Of a DNA stretch of 5,072 nucleotides, positions 1 to 5,072 are shown piece by piece. A model generated the notes under the pieces. It searched no databases. It saw only the letters and a program-made list of their open reading frames with translations, and was not told where the DNA came from. Each line of letters begins with the position of its first letter. Within the stretch, counting starts at the first letter, position 1. The position numbers were made by a program, and so were the translations under genes. Location: assembly GCA_022564135.1 (NCBI GenBank), contig JADFLZ010000197.1:1-5072 (forward strand), written 5' to 3'. The stretch is from Candidatus Zixiibacteriota bacterium. Its GTDB lineage: Bacteria; Zixibacteria; MSB-5A5; GN15; FEB-12.

Positions 1-63
1 TCAGCTGGTTAGAGCACCTGCCTTACACGCAGGGGGTCACTGGTTCGAATCCAGTACCGCCCA
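1..63 (+). tRNA. tRNA-Val (anticodon TAC), 5' truncated
   Basis: The window opens inside the D arm, so roughly the first 11 bases (the 5' acceptor strand and the start of the D stem) are missing. The anticodon stem pairs 17-21 with 29-33 around a 7-base loop whose middle bases 24-26 are TAC, which reads valine GTA/GTN codons. The T arm pairs 39-43 with 51-55 around the loop TTCGAAT. The 3' acceptor strand ACCGCCC lies at 56-62, followed by discriminator A63, as expected for tRNA-Val. CCA is not encoded. A small perfect hairpin (72-76 with 80-84) follows within the spacer before tRNA-Asp, without a T-run. Identity is secure from anticodon and T arm. Confidence 0.93.
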
Positions 64-177
64 TATTGAGTTTGGCCGGGCCAACCAGTAGTATAGCGAC
101 TGGACAAACGGAAAGTTGCCAGAATCGGTAGTCGGCTTGGACAGAGCTGACGATAGAGATATGTAAGTAATTTGTTC

Positions 178-251
178 GGGGTCGTAGTTCAGTTGGTTAG
201 AACGCCTGCCTGTCACGCAGGAGGTCGCGAGTTCGAGTCTCGTCGACCCCG
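178..251 (+). tRNA. tRNA-Asp (anticodon GTC)
   Basis: This is a complete 74-base cloverleaf. The acceptor stem pairs GGGGTCG (178-184) with CGACCCC (244-250), with discriminator G251, an identity element of tRNA-Asp. The D stem pairs 187-190 with 200-203. The anticodon stem pairs 205-209 with 217-221, and the loop CTGTCAC carries GTC at 212-214. The T stem pairs 227-231 with 239-243 (one G-T pair) around TTCGAGT. CCA is not encoded, so it must be added by nucleotidyltransferase. It follows tRNA-Val after 114 bases on the same strand, probably as part of one tRNA transcript. A run of five T follows directly at 252-256 and may help 3' end formation. Confidence 0.97.
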
Positions 252-266
252 TTTTTGTATCTTTGT

Positions 267-339
267 GACTATCAGTAACTTACGTTCACGCCCGGCAATC
301 CCTCAACTTTACGGAGGACCGAAGTTACCGCTGATAATC
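267..339. repeat. inverted repeat between convergent tRNA and decarboxylase units
   Basis: Bases 267-281 and 322-339 are inverted copies: TATCAG-TAACTT on the left against TATCAG-CGG-TAACTT when the right arm is read in reverse complement. Extending outward gives about 15 pairs (one G-U in the minus-strand RNA) with a three-base bulge and a 40-base loop. In the minus direction the stem begins eight bases after the decarboxylase stop codon. It sits where a terminator shared by two convergent units would be expected, but neither side has a following T-run, so a classic intrinsic terminator is not demonstrated. It may instead act as a 3' end stabiliser. Confidence 0.5.
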
Positions 340-347
340 GGTGCGAC

Positions 348-1751
348 TTAATCGTAGTTACGCAACTTTGATTCTATTGCTTTGTTCAATTCTGTGACAA
401 GAAAATGAACATCAGTTTCTTTTGTTCGGAAATTTGTAATACATGCTCTCAGCACCGGGATACTACCCTTTAACCGTGTCGCTGATATCCAAACGGACCG
501 GTTTGCATACACACGATTCAGCAGTTCCTTCGTCGAAATCTCTCCGCTTTTTATTCTCTCATGGGTAAAGCACACGACGGCGAAAGGGGAACTTGTCACA
601 ACCAACCAGTTTTCTTCGATTAGGCGTTTCTGCAGAAGGTCGGCCAGCCTGGACTGCTTTTCAATCATTTCAGCAAATCCCGTAGTGCCGAGTTCCGCAA
701 TACTCATGAAGACCTTAAGTCCAATAAACCGCCGCGAACATTGCATGGTTGTGTCGTACGGCTCCATTACATCTTCGTCCTGTTTTGAAAGATAGGGTGC
801 TCGTACAGAAAACGCCCTGGCAACGGCATCTTTATGCCTGCAAAAGAACATACCTGCCCCCATTGACACCGAAAACCACTTGTGTGCATCACAGGTAATG
901 GAATCAGCTTTCTCTATCCCCACCAGATGTTTTTTCAGACGCGGCGATAGTATTGCTGCACCCCCCCAGGCTGCATCAACATGAAACCACAAATGTTGAT
1001 CCTTGCAAAGATCCGCAAGTTCCTGCAGGGGATCAATAATGCCTGCGCTTGTCGTTCCTGCTGTTCCAACAACAAGGAATGGCGCAAACCCCTCATCTCG
1101 GTCAACTCTCAGCTGTTGCTCAAGCTGCTGCATATCGAGCTGAAATCTCTCATTCACAGAAATCACTCTAACGGCGCTGGATCCCAACCCGGCAATGGAC
1201 GCAATCCTATTAAACGAGTGATGCGCCTCTTCAGACACATACATGACCGGCAATGATGGGAGTGACCGCACGCCCTGATCGCCGTGATCGGGGAACATTT
1301 TTGTAAGGGCGGTGATGATGGCGGTCAGGTTCGCCTCGGTTCCTCCGGTGGTATAATTGGCCGAACAAGTTTTCGGATTCATTCCAAGTCGAGATGCCAG
1401 GAACTGAAGCGTGAATTGTTCTATTTCGGTAGCGGCAGGGGAGTGCGTGGTTGCTCCCAACTGCGGGTTATATAATGCAACAAGAGAATCAGCCACTACA
1501 GACGTAAATCTGGCGGCCGGAACGTAAAGTCCGAAATAGCGAGGATGCGAAGACTGCACGTTGCCATGTCTCATTAACCGAGTTACATCGTGCAAGAGTT
1601 GTTCTAAGGGAATGGGAGTCTCAAAATCGTAATTCTCTCGAAGATGATTGCGAATGGATTGTCTGTCAAAATCAGGCATGAGATCGCACCGGTCTACATC
1701 CTGGTAATAGTCCTCTATTTCCCTTGACAACTGTTCCAGAACTCTTTTCAT
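348..1751 (-). CDS. group II PLP-dependent amino-acid decarboxylase (paralogue A)
   Basis: Cytoplasmic fold-type I PLP enzyme of the Pyridoxal_deC family (aromatic amino acid, glutamate, diaminobutyrate decarboxylases), expected to turn an amino acid into its amine and CO2. Numbering from ATG at 1751: TTGGTEAN at 134-141 binds cofactor phosphate, His177 should stack on the PLP ring, Asp259 in HVDAAWGG contacts the pyridine nitrogen, and Lys291 in DAHKW forms the Schiff base. Tyr320 aligns with the mobile-loop tyrosine (Tyr332) of animal DOPA decarboxylase, which favours true decarboxylation. Length (467 aa) is normal for the family. The frame is open to a GTG at 1778 overlapping the upstream stop, but the ATG start aligns residue for residue with the paralogue at 3015-4421, so I prefer it. 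GGA lies six bases before it, a weak ribosome site. Substrate unknown. Trp262 replaces the tyrosine usual after HVDAA. Confidence 0.93.
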   Translation of the reverse strand: MKRVLEQLSREIEDYYQDVDRCDLMPDFDRQSIRNHLRENYDFETPIPLEQLLHDVTRLMRHGNVQSSHPRYFGLYVPAARFTSVVADSLVALYNPQLGATTHSPAATEIEQFTLQFLASRLGMNPKTCSANYTTGGTEANLTAIITALTKMFPDHGDQGVRSLPSLPVMYVSEEAHHSFNRIASIAGLGSSAVRVISVNERFQLDMQQLEQQLRVDRDEGFAPFLVVGTAGTTSAGIIDPLQELADLCKDQHLWFHVDAAWGGAAILSPRLKKHLVGIEKADSITCDAHKWFSVSMGAGMFFCRHKDAVARAFSVRAPYLSKQDEDVMEPYDTTMQCSRRFIGLKVFMSIAELGTTGFAEMIEKQSRLADLLQKRLIEENWLVVTSSPFAVVCFTHERIKSGEISTKELLNRVYANRSVWISATRLKGSIPVLRACITNFRTKETDVHFLVTELNKAIESKLRNYD

Positions 1752-1777
1752 CTTGAATCCGTCATTCCTCAGACGCA

Positions 1778-2950
1778 CTATAGCTCAAACTGATCGGCAG
1801 GTTCAATATGGATAATTGTATCACTAATTGAAAGGGGTGATTGGAGAAGATGGTCTTTAACAACATGCGCAATCTGATGACCATCTCGAACCGACATATT
1901 GCCATCTACCACTACATGAATATCCACCAAATAACTCACTCCACTTTTACGGATACGACATTTCTCTACCGCGACCACTCCTTTCACCCCGTTGGCAACC
2001 GACCGAACTCGAGCCTCAACATCTTCCGGAGCGGCAGCATCCAAGACTTCATCCAGAGCTGGCCGCATCAGACGAACGCCGTTATATACAATAATTCCAC
2101 AAGCCAGAAGTGCAGCCCAATCGTCCGCTACTTCATATCCAGGACCACCAACAAGCGCAATTCCTATTCCCAGAAAAGCGGCGAGTGAAGTCATCGCATC
2201 CGACCGGTGGTGCCAAGCATCACCTTTGAGCGCGCTACTTTCCAATGCATCTCCAATTCGCATCATGTATCGATATAGCGCCTCTTTGATTATCACGACC
2301 AGGGCAAGTACAAGTAGGGTGTACCATTTCGGTGTTTGATGTGGAGTGAGTATCTCTCTGACACTTTGTATCGAAATTAGGATTGCGGCGCCAATCAAAA
2401 AAACCGAAACAATTAGCCCGGCAAGAGACTCTGCTTTTCCATGTCCGTAGGGATGATTTGAATCTGGCGGTATCGCGGATATCCGCAACCCGCTCCATAC
2501 AATTAATGATGTGAATACATCTGTGGTAGACTCAATGCCATCCGCTACAAGAGCATATGAGCTCCCAATAACTCCTGTCGTGATCTTTACAAACGCAAGA
2601 GCAAGATTTATTGCCATTGCGCCTCTGACTGCAATTAACCCGGTTTTGATGGGGGGTATGTCAATGGTTTGAATTATTCTGTGTGGCCTTTCGAAAGTAG
2701 CATGACATATTCTGCGAGTTTTTCTATTTCTTCTGGTAAGTGTTCTGCCATAAGGGGGCATCATTGCTGACAAATCAACCGCCAGGCCACCGCCTTTAAT
2801 TACCTTAACTACGTAGGAAATGTCAGCTTTTTTTAGAAAAGTAGAATCTGTCAAGCTTCCCTGGTAATTAATTAGCTGCGGCGTAGCGGCATTGATTGAA
2901 CTGATAACCAAACAAATTAGTGCAAGTCTAAGTAATATGAATCGCTTCAT
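1778..2950 (-). CDS. CDF-family divalent metal efflux protein with chimeric N-terminus
   Basis: Residues about 101-386 of this 390-aa frame are a cation diffusion facilitator (Zn/Fe/Mn/Co-type proton-coupled efflux, inner membrane). Six membrane segments can be placed near 103-123, 128-154, 175-195, 209-228, 251-268 and 277-295, followed by the cytoplasmic metal-binding domain ending in HIEPAD (381-386). Metal-site motifs are Glu140-xxx-Asp144 in the second segment, HPYGHGKAE at 166-174, and His247-xxx-Asp251 in DAWHHRSDA. The first 100 residues are not CDF: residues 1-36 look like a secreted protein's signal peptide and start, 37-71 like a cytochrome c tail, and 72-100 like out-of-frame readthrough. 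CDFs keep both termini in the cytoplasm, so an exported leader is out of place. The start at 2950 has an excellent ribosome site; no better start exists for the transporter body, whose first internal ATG (Met112) cuts into segment 1. It may be a working fusion or a damaged gene. Its TAG stop overlaps a GTG in the next frame. Confidence 0.85.
   Translation of the reverse strand: MKRFILLRLALICLVISSINAATPQLINYQGSLTDSTFLKKADISYVVKVIKGGGLAVDLSAMMPPYGRTLTRRNRKTRRICHATFERPHRIIQTIDIPPIKTGLIAVRGAMAINLALAFVKITTGVIGSSYALVADGIESTTDVFTSLIVWSGLRISAIPPDSNHPYGHGKAESLAGLIVSVFLIGAAILISIQSVREILTPHQTPKWYTLLVLALVVIIKEALYRYMMRIGDALESSALKGDAWHHRSDAMTSLAAFLGIGIALVGGPGYEVADDWAALLACGIIVYNGVRLMRPALDEVLDAAAPEDVEARVRSVANGVKGVVAVEKCRIRKSGVSYLVDIHVVVDGNMSVRDGHQIAHVVKDHLLQSPLSISDTIIHIEPADQFEL
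2674..2842 (-). pseudogene. frameshifted remnant of a class I cytochrome c (C-terminal half)
   Basis: Within the CDF reading frame, codons 37-71 read ADISYVVKVIKGGG and SAMMPPYGRTL, the pattern of class I c-type cytochromes around the methionine heme ligand (MPPYG). One base further along the reading frame changes: the next frame continues LPEEIEKLAEYVMLLSKGH, the C-terminal helix expected after MPPYG, and ends at TAA (2674-2676). Skipping the single A after CTT near 2737 would restore a continuous cytochrome tail of about 55 residues. The heme-attaching CxxCH half is absent. The fragment therefore cannot bind heme covalently and is dead as a cytochrome. Recognition is by motif order only, but two consecutive cytochrome blocks in adjacent frames are hard to get by chance. 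Confidence 0.72.
2843..2950 (-). other. signal peptide plus N-terminal fragment of an unrelated secreted protein
   Basis: Codons 1-36 of the CDF frame begin MKRF, followed by a hydrophobic stretch (about residues 5-18) and a small-residue cleavage site (SSINA, then ATPQ), a typical Sec signal peptide. The mature start, PQLINYQGSLTDS, resembles the opening of large secreted bacterial proteins of the 'PQLINYQGRLTD' type. Normal continuation of such proteins (a glycine/proline-containing stretch and long beta-rich body) is missing; the sequence switches to cytochrome-like residues after LTDS. It appears to be a captured 5' gene end that brought its own ribosome-binding site. The join near residue 36-37 is placed by eye and may be off by several codons. 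Confidence 0.6.
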
Positions 2951-2956
2951 TGGATT

Positions 2957-2965
2957 CCTCCTTTT
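2957..2965 (-). promoter_or_regulatory. strong Shine-Dalgarno site of the chimeric CDF frame
   Basis: In the minus direction AAAAGGAGG lies six bases before ATG at 2950. It is the only near-perfect ribosome site in the window; both decarboxylases lack one of this quality. It fixes 2950 as a real translation start, even though the peptide it initiates is foreign to the transporter downstream. Confidence 0.85.
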
Positions 2966-2983
2966 GGATAGTAAAAATTGCTG

Positions 2984-2989
2984 ATTATA
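2984..2989 (-). promoter_or_regulatory. possible -10 box upstream of the chimeric CDF frame
   Basis: A perfect TATAAT in the minus direction lies in the 64-base AT-rich gap after the right decarboxylase and would start a transcript with a leader of about 27 bases. No recognisable -35 hexamer is found 16-18 bases upstream, where the AT-rich gap continues up to the decarboxylase end. AT-rich spacers give such hexamers often, so this is only suggestive. Confidence 0.3.
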
Positions 2990-3014
2990 GAGAAATATAA
3001 GCTATAAAATAGTA

Positions 3015-4421
3015 TCAGTAATTTTTATCCTCCATTTGTGAAGTGATGGCTTTGTCCAATTCTGTGACAAGAAGATCAATATCAGATTTTTCTGTGCGAA
3101 AATTGGTAATACAGGCTCGTAGGACCGGAATCTTGTTTTTCAACTTTGTCTCTGAAATCCAAACCCTTTGGCTATCATATAAAAGTTGGAGAAGATTGCT
3201 TGGTGAAACTTCCTGGTTTATTATTTTTTCATGTGTGAAACAAACAACCGGCAGCGGAGTGTCATTCATAATAGTCCACCCTGAGTTTTTCAAAGCCTTA
3301 CGCAAATGTATACCCATCTGAACCTGGTGTTCAATCATCTCAGCAAATCCGTCAATACCAAGTTCTGCAAGACACATGAAGACCTTTAGCCCAATAAAAC
3401 GTCGCGAGCATTGTATTGTTGTGTCATACAAATCGATTGTATCTCCTGACTTGCCCGGCATGTATGGTGACACAACTCTAAAAGCTTTTGTAACTGCGTC
3501 TTTATGCTTGCAGAAAAACATACCAGCACCCATTGATACCGAGAACCATTTATGGGCATCGCAGGTAATTGAATCTGCCAGCTCAATACCTGTCAAAAAG
3601 GGTTTCAAACGTGGCGACAATATTGCAGCACCTCCGTATGCAGCATCAACATGGAACCATAAGTTATGCTCCTGGCAAAATTCAGCTAACTGGGGAAGTG
3701 GGTCTATGACCCCAGCACTTGTTGTACCTGCTGTCCCAACAACCAAAAAAGGGGCATAACACAGGGCCTTATCTTCCTGCAACTGCTTCGTAAGGTCGTT
3801 CATATCAAGCTTCAGACTCTCATCCGTCTCAATAATTCTTAAAGAATTACGGCCTAATCCGGTGATATGGGCAATCTTGGTAAATGAGTTATGGGCTTCT
3901 TCTGTCAGATAGATCAACGGCTGGGACTTAAGACTTAAAATTCCGTTATCGCCATATTGTGGAAAGGCCTTCGTCAAAGCTACTATGACTGCGGATAAAT
4001 TGGCTTCCGTTCCCCCAGTAGTAAAATTAGCGGTGCATGAATCTGTATTAAAACCAAATTGAGAGAGCAAATAGTTCAGAGTGAATTGTTCGATTTCGTT
4101 CGCTGCAGGAGCATGAGACCAAGAACCTAATTGTGGATTGTATAATGCCACAAGGGTATCTGCAATTATAGAAGACATTTTTACACCCGGTACGTACAGA
4201 CCGAAGTAGAGGGGATGTGTAACATGGAGCGTCCACTGACGCATCATCCAGGAAATGTCCGAAATCAGTTTATCTAAGGGGACTCTTTCATGGAAATCAT
4301 ATGTGGCATTTAGATGTGCACGTAACTCCTCTGAGTATGCCTTTGGAACTACTTTACTCTTTTCTACATTTAAGTAAAAATCTAAAACTTCATCCATTAA
4401 CTGCTTTATAATTGAATTCAT
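3015..4421 (-). CDS. group II PLP-dependent amino-acid decarboxylase (paralogue B)
   Basis: Second Pyridoxal_deC enzyme of 468 aa, about 60% identical by eye to the gene at 348-1751 and collinear with it, with identical numbering of catalytic residues. TTGGTEAN is at 134-141, His177 should stack on PLP, HVDAAYGG carries Asp259, DAHKW carries the PLP lysine Lys291, and Tyr320 occupies the mobile-loop position needed for decarboxylation. RACITNFRT near 435-443 is the conserved C-terminal block. It has the usual Tyr262 where paralogue A has Trp. Expected to be a soluble cytoplasmic dimer making an amine from an amino acid; the substrate is not evident, and aromatic, acidic and diaminobutyrate-type substrates all remain possible. 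ATG at 4421 is chosen because it is the first Met of the conserved N-terminal helix; no clear Shine-Dalgarno precedes it, so translation may be coupled to the ZIP gene 57 bases upstream. It is more AT-rich than paralogue A (24 of 60 G/C in 3481-3540). Confidence 0.95.
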   Translation of the reverse strand: MNSIIKQLMDEVLDFYLNVEKSKVVPKAYSEELRAHLNATYDFHERVPLDKLISDISWMMRQWTLHVTHPLYFGLYVPGVKMSSIIADTLVALYNPQLGSWSHAPAANEIEQFTLNYLLSQFGFNTDSCTANFTTGGTEANLSAVIVALTKAFPQYGDNGILSLKSQPLIYLTEEAHNSFTKIAHITGLGRNSLRIIETDESLKLDMNDLTKQLQEDKALCYAPFLVVGTAGTTSAGVIDPLPQLAEFCQEHNLWFHVDAAYGGAAILSPRLKPFLTGIELADSITCDAHKWFSVSMGAGMFFCKHKDAVTKAFRVVSPYMPGKSGDTIDLYDTTIQCSRRFIGLKVFMCLAELGIDGFAEMIEHQVQMGIHLRKALKNSGWTIMNDTPLPVVCFTHEKIINQEVSPSNLLQLLYDSQRVWISETKLKNKIPVLRACITNFRTEKSDIDLLVTELDKAITSQMEDKNY

Positions 4422-4478
4422 AATTCAATACCCAGACGAACAAGCGTTTACACCGCCATATATTTCGTGGTTCATGAA

Positions 4479-5072
4479 TCAACCCAGAGCAACATCGAGC
4501 GTCATCATCACCGCAAAGCCTACAATTGCCCCCATGGTAGCAGCATCAGCATGTCTACCGGCTTGAGATTCAGGAATCAAATCTTCAACCGCCACAAAAA
4601 TCATCGCTCCGGCAGCAAATGCCAGTGCATACGGCAGGACCGGTTGTGCAATTAACACCAAGGCAGCGCCGAACACTCCGGCAATCGGTTCGACCACTCC
4701 AGAGAGCTGGCCGTACCAGAAACATTTCATTCGTGGCATCCCTTCACGTCGGAGAGGCATTGAGACCGCCATTCCTTCAGGGAAATTCTGTATCCCGATT
4801 CCAATTGCCAGAGCGACCGCACCGGCCAGTGTTGCAGATGGCAACCCGGCCGCAACCGCTCCGAACGCAACCCCAATCGCCAGACCTTCGGGAATATTGT
4901 GAAGCGTTATCGCTGAAACCAGCAGTACACTCCGCTGCCAGCTTGTTTTTATACCTTCGGCCTTGTTCATTGGGAAACCGGGATGAAGATGTGGCAGAAG
5001 CCAGTCAAAACCGCGTAGAAACAAGGCACCGGCCATAAAACCAACCGTCGCCGGGAGCCAAGCAGGAACAGA
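4479..5072 (-). CDS. ZIP-family metal transporter, GufA-like, 5' end beyond window
   Basis: The frame is open to the right edge: 12 further codons (SVPAWLPATVGF) precede the first visible ATG at 5036 and match the family, so that ATG is internal and the true start lies outside. The visible 197 residues cover the end of the N-terminal membrane segments and the whole metal-transport core. Key motifs in fragment numbering are HNIPEG at 58-63, QNFPEG at 95-100, VEPIAG near 128-133 and VEDLIPES at 162-169, the last taking the place of the usual HELIPE-type motif. The protein ends GFAVMMTLDVALG, a typical GufA-subfamily end. A short cytoplasmic loop with His28 and His30 replaces the long His-rich loop of eukaryotic ZIPs. 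Such proteins sit in the inner membrane and usually move zinc, iron or other divalent metals into the cytoplasm. It is the first visible gene of the minus-strand block and GC-rich (40 of 60 in 4801-4860). Confidence 0.93.
   Translation of the reverse strand, partial: SVPAWLPATVGFMAGALFLRGFDWLLPHLHPGFPMNKAEGIKTSWQRSVLLVSAITLHNIPEGLAIGVAFGAVAAGLPSATLAGAVALAIGIGIQNFPEGMAVSMPLRREGMPRMKCFWYGQLSGVVEPIAGVFGAALVLIAQPVLPYALAFAAGAMIFVAVEDLIPESQAGRHADAATMGAIVGFAVMMTLDVALG

Noticed and set aside
178..251. tRNA-Asp as an attachment site of an integrated element
   Set aside because: I found no second copy of the tRNA 3' end in the window and no integrase or mobility gene.
961..967. Run of seven C that might be a frameshift error or slippery site in the left decarboxylase
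   Set aside because: The conserved HVDAAWGGAAILSP block reads through in frame and matches the paralogue on both sides, so the length is right.
1841..2339. Plus-strand open frames of 115 codons opposite the CDF gene
   Set aside because: They are antisense to the strongly conserved CDF coding sequence, have no recognisable motifs and are best explained as shadows.
2655..2665. TTGACA in the minus direction as a -35 box for the transporter body
   Set aside because: The bases 16-18 positions downstream (GGGTTA region) do not form a -10 hexamer, and no in-frame start codon follows at a useful distance.
4619..5038. Plus-strand 139-codon frame opposite the ZIP gene
   Set aside because: Composition is arginine- and proline-rich as expected of an antisense shadow of a GC-rich membrane-protein gene, and it has no family signature.

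Overview
The window carries one minus-strand gene block and, at the left edge, two tRNA genes on the plus strand that converge on it. Read in the minus direction the order is: a ZIP-family metal transporter (GufA-like, 5' end cut by the right edge), a group II PLP-dependent decarboxylase (468 aa), a CDF-family metal efflux protein whose reading frame is fused to foreign N-terminal fragments, and a second decarboxylase paralogue (467 aa). Spacing is tight (57 nt, 64 nt and 26 nt), so the four genes could be one transcript, although a possible promoter sits before the CDF frame. The tRNA genes are tRNA-Val(TAC), 5'-truncated, and tRNA-Asp(GTC), complete; neither encodes CCA. There is no gene-free stretch over 300 bases.

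The organism is a bacterium of middling GC. A secreted-protein N-terminus containing PQLINYQG, a form I associate with FCB-group and related candidate-phylum bacteria, hints at such a lineage, but this is inference from one short motif. Base composition is uneven: the ZIP gene and the left decarboxylase are clearly more GC-rich than the right decarboxylase.

The most unusual region is about 2650-2950. One open frame with a strong Shine-Dalgarno site starts with a signal peptide and the PQLINYQG segment. It then runs into what reads as the C-terminal half of a class I cytochrome c (VIKGGG...MMPPYG). It loses the cytochrome frame, whose continuation (LPEEIEKLAEYV... to a stop) is in the next frame, and then enters a CDF transporter body that has no start codon of its own. 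This looks like a rearrangement in which pieces of two unrelated genes were joined to a 5'-truncated transporter.

Functionally, two divalent-metal transporters of probably opposite direction (ZIP importer, CDF exporter) alternate with two decarboxylases about 60% identical by eye. Both decarboxylases keep the PLP lysine, the PLP-binding aspartate and histidine, and the mobile-loop tyrosine of true decarboxylases. Their substrate cannot be read from the sequence. A link between amine production and metal handling is possible but unproven.
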